NCBI GenBank assembly: GCA_031411575.1
Contig: JANOBJ010000302.1
Span: 1-9,715 of the forward strand
DNA length: 9,715 bases
Direction of reading: 5' to 3'
Origin: JANOBJ01 sp031411575
Lineage (GTDB): Bacteria; Pseudomonadota; Gammaproteobacteria; Burkholderiales; Burkholderiaceae_C
Shown here: in pieces, positions 1-6,058 of the stretch
How positions within the stretch are numbered: the stretch's first letter is position 1
Layout: each line of letters opens with the position of its first letter
Made by a program: the position numbers and the translations under genes
The notes under the pieces: generated by a model
Told to the model about the DNA's origin: nothing
Database searches by the model: none
The model's input: only the letters and a program-made list of their open reading frames with translations

Positions 1-910
1 CTGATGCGGGCAGCGCGCTCGGCGAAGCGTTTCGCGAACTCGGCGTAGATGCTCTTCTGCACCAGGATGCGCGAGCCGGCGGTGCAGCGCTCGCCGTTGT
101 TCGAGAAGATCATGAACACGGCGGCGTCCAATGCTCGCTCCAGGTTCGCATCGTCAAAGATCACGAACGGGCTCTTGCCGCCCAACTCCATGCTGAACTT
201 CTTGAGACCAGCGCTCTTGACGATGCGGTTGCCAGTGGCGGTGGAGCCGGTGAACGAGATCGCGCGCACGTCCGGGTGGGCGCACAGCGGCTCGCCGGCA
301 TCCTTGCCGTAGCCGTGCACGAGGTTCAGTACACCGGGTGGAATGCCCGCCTCGAGTGCCAGTTCACCCAGCCGCGCAGCGGTCAATGGTGACAGCTCGC
401 TCATCTTGAGCACGGCGGTATTGCCGAAGGCCAGGCAGGGCGCCACTTTCCAGGTGGCGGTCATGAAGGGCACGTTCCAGGGCGAGATCAGCGAGCACAC
501 GCCGACCGGGTGGAACAGCGTGTAGTTCAGGTGCGTTTCGGTCGGGTAGGTGTGGCCATCGACGCGCGTGCACATTTCGGCAAAGTAATAGAAATTATCA
601 GCCGCGCGCGGGATCAGCTGCTTCCGGTTTGTGCAATCACCTGGCCGCTGTCGTTGGTCTCGGTCTTTGCGATCTCCGGCACATGTGCGGCGATCAGGTC
701 GCCGAGTTTTCGGATGAGTTTGGCGCGTTGCGGGGCTGGCGTGGCGGCCCACGCCGGAAACGCTGCCTTGGCTGCGGCGACGGCGGCGTTGACCTCCGCC
801 TCACCGCCCGCAGCGACCTCGGCCAGCACTTCCTGCGTGGCCGGGTTCACAGTCTCGAAGTAGGCGCTGCTGGAAACCGGCTTGCCGTTGATCAGGTGAT
901 CGACTCTCAT
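1..910 (-). pseudogene. hpaE: 5-carboxymethyl-2-hydroxymuconate semialdehyde dehydrogenase, frameshifted and cut by the window edge
   Basis: NAD-dependent aldehyde dehydrogenase that oxidises 5-carboxymethyl-2-hydroxymuconate semialdehyde, the product of homoprotocatechuate ring cleavage. The ATG at 910 has a strong Shine-Dalgarno (AAAGGAG, 915-921) and overlaps the hpaG2 stop as ATGA. The frame is open for 96 codons to ...VIAQTG, then reaches TGA at 614-616. Adding one T to the TT at 622-623 (plus strand) restores an HpaE-like reading, KQLIPRAADNFYYFAEM, which stays open to base 1. In that corrected reading about 303 of roughly 490 expected residues are visible. They include the catalytic set of the aldehyde dehydrogenase superfamily: Asn146 (SPWNVPF), Glu242 (MELGGKSP) and Cys276 (NNGERCTAG), plus the cofactor-binding FTGST. 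Every key residue is intact, so the damage is either very recent or a sequencing or assembly error in a short homopolymer. The family call is certain; whether the gene is truly inactive is not. Confidence 0.92.
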
Positions 911-1662
911 ACGGCTCCTTTGATCGTGTTGTACAGCGCGCCCAGCCGCTCAATCTCGGTGATGACGACATCGCCCGGCTGACAATCGACCACACCGTCG
1001 GGTGTACCGGTGAGGATCAGGTCCCCCGGCTGCAGCGTCATGAAACTGGAAAAGTACTCGATCAGGAACGGAACATCAAAGATCATGCCGCGCGTGTTGC
1101 CTGATTGTGTGACCGCTCCATTCACGGTTGTTGTCAGTGCCAGGGCCATCGAATCGGGGATGTCTTTCGCATCCACGAGCCACGGACCGAGCGGCGTGCA
1201 GGTGTCGCGGTTCTTCACGCGCAGGTTGGGCCGGTACCAGTTCTCCAGGTAGTCGCGGATCGCGTAGTCATTGGCTACGGTGTAGCCAGCGATGAAGTCA
1301 TAAGCGTCGTCGCGCCTGACCTTGCGGGCGGTCTTGTCGATCACCACTGTGAGTTCGCACTCGTAGTGCATGAACTGCACCCCAGCGGGCCGGATCGTGT
1401 GCTGGCGATGCCCCGTCAGCGTGCCCTCGCCCTTGATGAACACCAGTGGCTCTTCTGGTGCCTTGAATTCGAGTTCTTTGGCGTGGTCGGCGTAGTTCAA
1501 GCCCAGCGCGAGGATGGTGCGCGGGCGGCGTGTGGGTGCGAGCGGGGGCAACCAGGTCACCGCCTCGGGCGCCACCACCGTGCCGTCAGTCAGCAGCAAC
1601 TGGCCGTCGCGCTCCGTCGCGTCGTGCACCACGCCGTGGTGGATCACGCGTGCGTGCTTCAT
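907..1662 (-). CDS. hpaG2: HpaG2, C-terminal-type homoprotocatechuate isomerase/decarboxylase subunit (FAH fold)
   Basis: Belongs to the fumarylacetoacetate hydrolase (FAH) fold family and matches the C-terminal half of E. coli HpaG/HpcE. That protein decarboxylates 5-carboxymethyl-2-oxo-hex-3-ene-1,7-dioate and isomerises 2-hydroxyhepta-2,4-diene-1,7-dioate. The 251 residues contain GLNYADHAKE (His60), the acidic metal pair E-C-E in HYECELTVVID (Glu101, Glu103), and the third ligand Asp132 in VANDYAIRDYLE. Late motifs include SFMTLQPGDLILTGTP near the C-terminus. The metal centre therefore looks complete, unlike that of the partner HpaG1. The ATG at 1662 follows AGAGGA with good spacing and overlaps the hpaG1 stop (ATGA); the gene's own stop overlaps hpaE in the same way. 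This points to translational coupling. The FAH family and pathway are clear. How the two reactions are divided between HpaG1 and HpaG2 is inference. Confidence 0.92.
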   Translation of the reverse strand: MKHARVIHHGVVHDATERDGQLLLTDGTVVAPEAVTWLPPLAPTRRPRTILALGLNYADHAKELEFKAPEEPLVFIKGEGTLTGHRQHTIRPAGVQFMHYECELTVVIDKTARKVRRDDAYDFIAGYTVANDYAIRDYLENWYRPNLRVKNRDTCTPLGPWLVDAKDIPDSMALALTTTVNGAVTQSGNTRGMIFDVPFLIEYFSSFMTLQPGDLILTGTPDGVVDCQPGDVVITEIERLGALYNTIKGAV

Positions 1663-2294
1663 GACGCGTCCTCTGTCAGAGCATTGCTCAGCGTGCCGAA
1701 TCCGGGTGCGCTGATGTCGATGCGGTCACCCACCTGGGCCAGTGGGCGGCCTGCATCGCAGCCGAGCATCAGCACATCGCCTGCTCGCAGGGTCATGAAC
1801 GCGTTGACATCAGCCAGCAGCTGCGCCGCGTTGCGCACCAGATCAACGAAGCGCATCGACTGGTGCAGCGTGCCGTTGATGCGAACCTCGAGCGTGAAGG
1901 TGGCCGGATCGCCCGCCTCGCCAGCGGGAACCATCGCCGAACCGATGCCCAAGAATCCATCCAGGCACTTGAACTTGACGGGCGGCCGGAAGAAGCTCGC
2001 ATGCGGGATCGACAGGTCGTTCATCAGCACATAGCCCGCCACCGCGCCGGCTTCACCGATCACCATCGCAATCGTCGCGCCCACCTCGACCTGCGGCACC
2101 CGCGCAGGCACGGGGATGCTGGCGCCGTGCGCGCTCCAGGTGTTGGCCGGCTTGACGTAGAGCACGGGCGCCTGGGGTGGCGCCTTGTACGGCGGCAGAT
2201 TCATGTGCGGCGCGAGCGCCTCGACCTCGGCGCGAAAATTCAGCAGCGTGCCGTAAACCGTGCCTGATGGCAGGTAACCCGAATCACTGCTCAC
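1659..2294 (-). CDS. hpaG1: HpaG1, N-terminal-type homoprotocatechuate isomerase/decarboxylase subunit (FAH fold)
   Basis: A 211-residue FAH-fold protein corresponding to the N-terminal half of fused E. coli HpaG/HpcE. Matching segments include SPYKAPP-like PPYKAPPQAPVLYVKP (residues 35-50), the GATIAMVIG strand (72-80), MNDLSIPHASFFRPP (91-105), KCLDGFLGIG (109-118) and RNAAQLL (154-160). Where HpaG2 has the metal pair E-C-E, this protein has G-A-T, so the usual FAH metal site appears incomplete. As I recall, the N-terminal half of the fused enzyme shows the same loss, so this is probably a trait of the subfamily rather than damage. The start is GTG at 2294, overlapping the hpaR stop as GTGA, with GGAG a few bases upstream; the next in-frame ATG (Met31) would remove conserved sequence. 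HpaG1 probably pairs with HpaG2 to rebuild the bifunctional enzyme as a heteromer. Confidence 0.9.
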   Translation of the reverse strand: MSSDSGYLPSGTVYGTLLNFRAEVEALAPHMNLPPYKAPPQAPVLYVKPANTWSAHGASIPVPARVPQVEVGATIAMVIGEAGAVAGYVLMNDLSIPHASFFRPPVKFKCLDGFLGIGSAMVPAGEAGDPATFTLEVRINGTLHQSMRFVDLVRNAAQLLADVNAFMTLRAGDVLMLGCDAGRPLAQVGDRIDISAPGFGTLSNALTEDAS

Positions 2295-2731
2295 GGCTGC
2301 TCCAGTTCAATCACCTCATCGAGCAGGGCGTAGAGCTGCGTGAGCTTCGGCTTGCCCAGTGATTTTTCCATCCAGCCGTAGTGCGCCTCGATGGTGAGCG
2401 AGAGTTTTTCGACCAGTTTCAAGCCCTTGGCGGTGGCCTTGACGACCGTACGGCGCTGGTCGTTGGGGTCACTGGCGCGCCGGATCAGGCCGTCGCGCTC
2501 CATGCGCGCCAGCACGCCCGTGAGGCTGGGGCCGAGGATGAATGCCTCGCGCGCGACCCGTCCGGTTTCCACCGTGCCGTGTTCGCCCAATACCCGCAGC
2601 ACGCGCCACTGCTGGTCGGACAGCCCGTGCTCGCGCAGGCTGGGGCGCGTGTGCGCCATCACGGACTCGCGCGCCTGCAGCAACAGGCGGGGCAGGTTGC
2701 GGTGGACAAACGGGGTCGTCAAGGCGGGCAT
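2291..2731 (-). CDS. hpaR: HpaR, MarR-family repressor of the homoprotocatechuate operon
   Basis: MarR-type winged-helix regulator of 146 residues from the ATG at 2731. HpaR of E. coli represses the meta-cleavage operon and is relieved by 4-hydroxyphenylacetate or its catabolites. Visible features are an N-terminal dimerisation helix (PRLLLQARESVMAHTRP), the core SDQQWRVLRVLGEHG (38-52), the recognition-helix region GPSLTGVLARMERDGLI (67-83), and the wing with the typical D-x-R-R pattern (DPNDQRRTVVKAT). The frame is open upstream to 2803, adding 24 residues, but those codons lie across the predicted promoter and operator. E. coli HpaR, as I recall it, begins close to Met25 of that longer frame, so 2731 is preferred. 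Its ribosome site is weak. Being first in the operon, overlapping hpaG1 by 4 bp and having a palindrome in its promoter all suggest autorepression. Confidence 0.9.
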   Translation of the reverse strand: MPALTTPFVHRNLPRLLLQARESVMAHTRPSLREHGLSDQQWRVLRVLGEHGTVETGRVAREAFILGPSLTGVLARMERDGLIRRASDPNDQRRTVVKATAKGLKLVEKLSLTIEAHYGWMEKSLGKPKLTQLYALLDEVIELEQP

Positions 2732-2762
2732 GCTGCTGCGGTCTCTATCTGGTGATTGCTTC

Positions 2763-2788
2763 CATTTACTTAATATATTAAATGAATG
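2763..2788. promoter_or_regulatory. Putative HpaR operator (AT-rich palindrome)
   Basis: The core TTAATATATTAA (2770-2781) is a perfect 12-bp palindrome. The flanks CATTTAC (2763-2769) and ATGAATG (2782-2788) extend the symmetry with 5 of 7 matches per side. MarR-family proteins usually bind AT-rich imperfect palindromes of this size. The site lies about 30 bp upstream of the hpaR start, covers the predicted -10, and stands out as AT-rich in a GC-rich setting. That HpaR is the binder is inferred from position. Confidence 0.6.
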
Positions 2789-2803
2789 TCTCCGGGGCTG
2801 CAA
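2775..2803 (-). promoter_or_regulatory. Candidate promoter of the hpaR-hpaG1-hpaG2-hpaE operon
   Basis: Read on the minus strand: TTGCAG (2803-2798), a 17-nt spacer, then TAATAT (2780-2775). The -10 is reasonable and the -35 matches only at TTG. The predicted start near 2768 leaves a leader of roughly 37 nt before hpaR. The -10 sits inside the palindromic operator, so a repressor bound there would block RNA polymerase. Confidence 0.45.
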
Positions 2804-2849
2804 GCGGCCGCTGCCGCCGCGACATGAGCGGTTTCCCGGTCGGTGATCG

Positions 2850-2855
2850 TTGAAA
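2850..2855 (+). promoter_or_regulatory. Possible -35 element for radA
   Basis: TTGAAA matches the sigma-70 -35 hexamer well. The -10 is not clear: TGTACA (2874-2879, spacing 18) and TACAGT (2876-2881, spacing 20) are weak candidates, both inside the LexA-like box. A start near 2885 would leave a very short leader, which fits the lack of a clear Shine-Dalgarno before the radA ATG. Confidence 0.3.
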
Positions 2856-2862
2856 CACCCAT

Positions 2863-2882
2863 AACTGGTTGTTTGTACAGTA
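2863..2882 (+). promoter_or_regulatory. LexA-like (SOS) box upstream of radA
   Basis: The 20 bases match the gamma/betaproteobacterial LexA consensus TACTGTATATATATACAGTA at 14 of 20 positions by my count. The defining CTG-N10-CAG core is intact (CTG at 2865-2867, CAG at 2878-2880). The right half, TACAGTA, is perfect; the left half departs at the T after CTG. The box ends 10 bp before the radA ATG, where a bound repressor would block the promoter. SOS control would fit RadA's role, but E. coli radA is not a standard SOS gene as far as I recall, so this is a prediction only. Confidence 0.45.
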
Positions 2883-2892
2883 CCATTCGAGC

Positions 2893-4269
2893 ATGGCCAA
2901 GGAAAAAACCGTCTATACCTGCAACGAATGCGGCGGCACCAGCCCCAAGTGGCTGGGCAAGTGCCCCGCCTGCAACGCGTGGAACACGCTGGTCGAGTCG
3001 GTCGCCGATTCGGCCAGCCCCGTCAAGAACCGCTTTGCCAGCCTGGCCAAGACCGCCGAAGTGGCGGTGCTGGCCGACATCGAGGCCACCGACATTCAGC
3101 GCACACCCACCGGGCAGGAAGAGCTGGATCGGGTGCTGGGGGGCGGCATTGTGGAAGGCGGCGTGGTGCTGATCGGCGGCGACCCCGGCATCGGCAAGTC
3201 CACGCTGCTGCTGCAGGCGCTGGATTCGATCGAGCGCGGCGGCCTGCGCACGCTCTACGTCACCGGCGAGGAAAGCGGCGCGCAGGTGGCGCTGCGCTCG
3301 CGCCGGCTCGGGTTGGACCGCTCGCAGGTCAAGGTGCTGGCCGAGATCCAGCTGGAGAAAATCCTCGCCACGCTGGACGCGATGCAACCCGGCATCGCGG
3401 TGATCGACTCGATCCAGACGGTGTATTCCGACCAGCTGACCTCGGCGCCCGGTTCGGTGGCGCAGGTGCGCGAGTGCGCCGCGCACCTCACCCGCGCGGC
3501 CAAGGCCAGCGGCGTGTGCATCGTGCTGGTCGGCCATGTGACCAAAGAGGGCGCGCTGGCCGGACCGCGCGTGCTGGAGCACATGGTGGACACGGTGCTG
3601 TACTTCGAAGGCGACACGCATTCCAGCTTCCGGCTGGTGCGCGCCATCAAGAACCGGTTCGGCGCGGTGAACGAGATTGGCGTGTTTGCCATGACCGAGA
3701 AGGGCCTGAAGGGCGTGAGTAACCCGAGCGCGATTTTCCTGAGCCAGCACCCCCAGCCCGTGCCTGGCAGCTGCGTGATGGTGACGCTCGAAGGCACCCG
3801 GCCGATGCTGGTGGAAATCCAGGCGCTGGTGGACTCGGGCGGGCCATCGCCCCGGCGCCTCTCGGTGGGCCTGGACCGTGACCGGCTGGCGATGCTGCTG
3901 GCTGTGCTGCACCGCCATGCGGGCGTGGCCTGCATGGACCAGGATGTGTTTGTGAACGCCGTGGGCGGCGTGCGCATCACCGAGCCGGCGGCCGATCTGG
4001 CGGTGATGCTGGCCATCACCTCGTCCTTGCGCGGCAAGGCGCTGCCCAAGGGGTTCATTGCGTTTGGCGAAGTGGGCCTGGCCGGCGAAGTGCGGCCCGC
4101 GCCCAGAGGCCAGGAGCGCCTGCGCGAAGCCGCCAAGCTGGGCTTCAGCGTGGCCGTGGTGCCCAAGGCCAACGCGCCGAAAAAGGGCTCCAGGGAGATC
4201 GAGGGCTTGACGATCCACGCGGTGGAGCGCATCGAGCAGGCGATGGACGTGGTGCGCGGCCTCGGCTGA
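2893..4269 (+). CDS. radA: DNA repair protein RadA (Sms)
   Basis: RadA is a RecA-related hexameric ATPase that acts on recombination intermediates, driving branch migration or D-loop extension alongside RecA. The 458 residues match the family length. Domains in order: a C4 zinc finger (Cys10, Cys13, Cys24, Cys27); a RecA-like ATPase with Walker A GGDPGIGKST (95-104, Lys102) and Walker B GIAVIDSIQT (Asp172); the RadA-specific KNRFG motif (253-257); and a C-terminal Lon-protease-like domain (about 290-458) with RRLSVGLDRDRLAMLLAVL and GEVGLAGEVRPAP, which in this family is a structural scaffold. The ATG at 2893 starts the usual MAKEKTVYTCNECGG N-terminus. An in-frame start at 2869 would add eight residues and fall inside the LexA-like box. 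No strong Shine-Dalgarno is visible. The gene is divergent from hpaR and looks intact. Confidence 0.97.
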   Translation: MAKEKTVYTCNECGGTSPKWLGKCPACNAWNTLVESVADSASPVKNRFASLAKTAEVAVLADIEATDIQRTPTGQEELDRVLGGGIVEGGVVLIGGDPGIGKSTLLLQALDSIERGGLRTLYVTGEESGAQVALRSRRLGLDRSQVKVLAEIQLEKILATLDAMQPGIAVIDSIQTVYSDQLTSAPGSVAQVRECAAHLTRAAKASGVCIVLVGHVTKEGALAGPRVLEHMVDTVLYFEGDTHSSFRLVRAIKNRFGAVNEIGVFAMTEKGLKGVSNPSAIFLSQHPQPVPGSCVMVTLEGTRPMLVEIQALVDSGGPSPRRLSVGLDRDRLAMLLAVLHRHAGVACMDQDVFVNAVGGVRITEPAADLAVMLAITSSLRGKALPKGFIAFGEVGLAGEVRPAPRGQERLREAAKLGFSVAVVPKANAPKKGSREIEGLTIHAVERIEQAMDVVRGLG

Positions 4270-4300
4270 GACTGGGCAGCGCAGCCTCTTCAGGCCCGTG

Positions 4301-4319
4301 TGCTATAATATATATAGCA
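4301..4319 (+). promoter_or_regulatory. Extended -10 promoter inside an inverted repeat
   Basis: TGCTATAAT (4301-4309) is a perfect extended -10: TG, one base, then TATAAT. No good -35 lies 16-18 bp upstream, as is common for extended -10 promoters. The same bases form an inverted repeat, TGCTATA (4301-4307) and TATAGCA (4313-4319) with a 5-nt centre, so a dimeric regulator could bind over the promoter. The start would be near 4316, about 115 nt before the membrane protein gene at 4431. Confidence 0.5.
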
Positions 4320-4354
4320 AACAATGACCACAGGGCAAGGACAACAGCCTGCTT

Positions 4355-4392
4355 CGGCTTGAAAATCCGGCTTTTCACCGGTTTTCAGGCTG
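4355..4392 (+). other. Leader stem-loop upstream of the unknown membrane protein
   Basis: GAAAA (4361-4365) pairs with TTTTC (4382-4386). CCGG (4367-4370) pairs with CCGG (4378-4381) after a bulged T4366, around the loop CTTTTCA. Outer pairing runs from 4355-4360 to 4387-4392 with two G-U wobbles. CAGCCTG (4345-4351) is also a perfect complement of CAGGCTG (4386-4392), so two mutually exclusive outer stems are possible. There is no T-tract on the plus strand, so this is not a simple terminator. It would lie in the mRNA leader if transcription starts at 4316. Confidence 0.5.
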
Positions 4393-4430
4393 CGGGTTCA
4401 TCGGGCTCGCCACTCGTAGACAATCACGGC

Positions 4431-4853
4431 ATGAATTTTCAGAAGATCGTGTTTCCGGTGGCTGGCGCCGTGCTGGTCGCTGCCGCTTACCGTGCCTACG
4501 CCTGGCCGGGTGTGGCGGTGGTGGCGGGCGCCATCGTGATGTGGGTGCTGCTGCACTTCACGCGCATGATGACCGTGCTGCGCCGCGCCGCGGACCACCC
4601 GGTCGGCTATGTGGGCAGCGCGGTCATGCTCAACGCCCGCCTCAAGCCCGGCGTGACGCTGCTGCATGTGGTGGCCATGACGCGCTCGCTGGGTGCCCTG
4701 CAATCGCCCCGCGACGAGCAGCCCGAGGTTTATCGCTGGACCGATGGTTCGGAGTCGCACGTGACCTGCACCTTCGCGGGCGGCAAGCTCACCGGCTGGA
4801 CCTTGTTCCGCCCGTCGGTGCCCGATGAGCCGCCCGCGCTCCCGGCCCCTTAA
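4431..4853 (+). CDS. Conserved-looking small membrane protein of unknown function
   Basis: I do not recognise the function. From the ATG at 4431 it has 140 residues. The N-terminus holds two likely membrane segments (about 5-20, FPVAGAVLVAAAYRAYAW; and 26-45, PGVAVVAGAIVMWVLLHF), followed by basic RMMTVLRRAADHP. The soluble remainder contains GYVGSAVMLNARLKPG, then LGALQSPRDEQPEVYRWTD and HVTCTFAGGKLTGWTLFRP. The last stretch, strands with an aromatic-rich W-T-D / F-x-G-G-K-L-x-x-W-x-L pattern, recalls the SmpA/OmlA (BamE-like) fold, but this is an impression only. It ends in a proline-rich tail. The frame is open upstream to a TTG at 4359, but that start would lie inside the leader stem-loop. 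No clear Shine-Dalgarno precedes either start. Composition and codon use match its neighbours, and ilvE follows 45 bp later on the same strand. Confidence 0.72.
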   Translation: MNFQKIVFPVAGAVLVAAAYRAYAWPGVAVVAGAIVMWVLLHFTRMMTVLRRAADHPVGYVGSAVMLNARLKPGVTLLHVVAMTRSLGALQSPRDEQPEVYRWTDGSESHVTCTFAGGKLTGWTLFRPSVPDEPPALPAP

Positions 4854-4858
4854 AATCA

Positions 4859-4881
4859 GCGGTTTCGCCCCCCTGAACCGC
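4859..4881 (+). other. Small inverted repeat in the ilvE leader
   Basis: GCGGTT (4859-4864) and AACCGC (4876-4881) are perfect complements around an 11-nt C-rich loop. The hairpin ends just before the ilvE Shine-Dalgarno. The TAAAAT at 4851-4856, overlapping the previous stop codon, could be a -10 hexamer but has no convincing -35. There is no T-tract, so it is not an intrinsic terminator. Confidence 0.3.
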
Positions 4882-4898
4882 ATTCAAAGGAATTTTCC

Positions 4899-5855
4899 AT
4901 GAGCCCCGCCACCCCTGCAGCCCCGCCCTCCATGGACGACCGCGACGGCAAGATCTGGATGGACGGCCAGATGGTCGACTGGCGCGACGCCAAGATCCAT
5001 GTGCTGACCCACACCCTGCACTACGGCTGCGGCGCGTTTGAAGGCGTGCGCGCCTACAACACCGTGGGCGGCACCGCGATCTTCCGCCTGGAGGAGCACA
5101 CCGAGCGGCTGTTCAACAGCGCCAAGATCCTGCGCATGAAAATTCCGTTTACGCAGGAGCAAGTCATGCAGGCCACGCTGGATGTGGTGCGCGTCAACAA
5201 GCTGCCCAGCTGCTACATCCGCCCGCTGACCTGGATCGGGTCGGAGAAGCTGGGCGTGTCGCCCAAAGGCAACCGCATTCACCTGATGGTGGCGGCTTGG
5301 CCCTGGGGCGCCTACCTGGGCGACGAGGGTCTGAAACGCGGCATCCGCGTCAAGACCTCCAGCTTCACCCGGCACCACGTCAACATCACCATGATTCACG
5401 CCAAGGCCGTGAGCAACTACACCAATTCGATCCTGGCCAATATGGAAGCCACCGACGAGGGCTACGACGAAGCGCTGCTGCTCGACCCGCAGGGCTTCGT
5501 GTCCGAGGGCGCGGGCGAGAACGTATTTGTGGTGCGCAAGGGCGTGGTCTATACCCCTGACGCCAGCGCCGGCGCACTCAACGGCATCACCCGCAACACC
5601 ATCTTCTCGATCTGTGAGGACCTGGGCATCCCGCTGCGCGAGAAGCCCATCACGCGCGACGAAATCTACATCGCCGACGAGGCGTTTTTCAGCGGCACGG
5701 CTGCGGAGGTCACGCCGATCCGCGAGCTGGATCGCGTTGAAATCGGCTCCGGTTCGCGCGGCCCGATCACCGAGAAAATCCAGACGGCGTTCTTTGACAT
5801 CGTCAACGGCCGCAACCCGAAGTACGGGCACTGGCTTGCCAAAGTCGCAGCATGA
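4899..5855 (+). CDS. ilvE: Branched-chain amino acid aminotransferase
   Basis: PLP-dependent fold-type IV transaminase that performs the last step of leucine, isoleucine and valine synthesis, and the reverse reaction in catabolism, with 2-oxoglutarate/glutamate as partner. The protein has 318 residues, close to the roughly 309 of E. coli IlvE. Visible features: the N-terminal KIWMDGQMVDWRDAKIHVLT; LHYGCGAFEGVRAY (40-53); the PLP-binding Lys169 in IHAKAVSNY; and the class IV signature EALLLDPQGFVSEGAGENVF (191-210) with the PLP-interacting Glu203. Later segments are NGITRNTIF and DEAFFSGTAAEVTPI. The ATG at 4899 follows AAAGGA (4886-4891) at a 7-nt spacing. The TGA overlaps the next gene as ATGA. 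The gene is intact and probably a housekeeping gene. Confidence 0.97.
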   Translation: MSPATPAAPPSMDDRDGKIWMDGQMVDWRDAKIHVLTHTLHYGCGAFEGVRAYNTVGGTAIFRLEEHTERLFNSAKILRMKIPFTQEQVMQATLDVVRVNKLPSCYIRPLTWIGSEKLGVSPKGNRIHLMVAAWPWGAYLGDEGLKRGIRVKTSSFTRHHVNITMIHAKAVSNYTNSILANMEATDEGYDEALLLDPQGFVSEGAGENVFVVRKGVVYTPDASAGALNGITRNTIFSICEDLGIPLREKPITRDEIYIADEAFFSGTAAEVTPIRELDRVEIGSGSRGPITEKIQTAFFDIVNGRNPKYGHWLAKVAA

Positions 5856-6058
5856 GCAAATCGACCGTCGACATCCTGGCCAAGGACCTGAACCCGCAGG
5901 GCGGCGTGTTCTGCCCCAACAAGCTCGCTGGCATGGCGCTGTGGAACTCTCACCCGCGCGTGTTCCTTGATGTGGCGAGCAGCGGCGAAGCCAAGTGCCC
6001 CTACTGCGGCACCGTCTACCGCCTGAAGGAAGGCGAATCGGCCGGGCACCACCATTGA
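5852..6058 (+). CDS. Small CHCC zinc-finger protein
   Basis: A 68-residue protein with the zf-CHCC pattern: Cys21, His34, Cys49 and Cys52, in VFCPNKLAGMALWNSHPRV and AKCPYCGTVYRL. The C-terminal zinc-binding region of the mitochondrial complex I subunit NDUFS6 has this arrangement; bacterial stand-alone copies have no firmly known function. It ends in a His-His-His tail. The ATG at 5852 overlaps the ilvE stop (ATGA), so it is probably translated by coupling with ilvE. Its stop overlaps the TTG start of the methyltransferase. The fold and zinc ligands are well supported; the role is open. Confidence 0.88.
   Translation: MSKSTVDILAKDLNPQGGVFCPNKLAGMALWNSHPRVFLDVASSGEAKCPYCGTVYRLKEGESAGHHH

Noticed and set aside
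614..630. Programmed ribosomal frameshift in hpaE
   Set aside because: The junction (minus strand CAA ACC GGA AGC AGC TGA) has no X-XXY-YYZ slippery heptamer, and HpaE enzymes are not known to need frameshifting. A base deletion or sequencing error is simpler.
1105..2034. Plus-strand frame of 309 codons opposite hpaG1 and hpaG2
   Set aside because: Antisense shadow of two well-supported FAH-family genes; low-complexity translation with no recognisable motif.
2803..2812. AGCGGCCGCT palindrome between hpaR and radA
   Set aside because: A 10-bp GC palindrome is common by chance at this base composition, and it is not positioned on a core promoter element of either gene.
2770..4218. Long minus-strand open frame of 482 codons opposite radA
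   Set aside because: It is antisense to a textbook RadA; the translation is rich in His, Gln, Ala and Arg without domain structure, as expected from the complement of high-GC coding sequence.
4324..4362. Twelve-codon leader peptide (MTTGQGQQPASA) as an attenuator for ilvE
   Set aside because: It contains no Leu, Ile or Val codons, has no Shine-Dalgarno, and ilvE lies more than 500 bp downstream with its own ribosome site.
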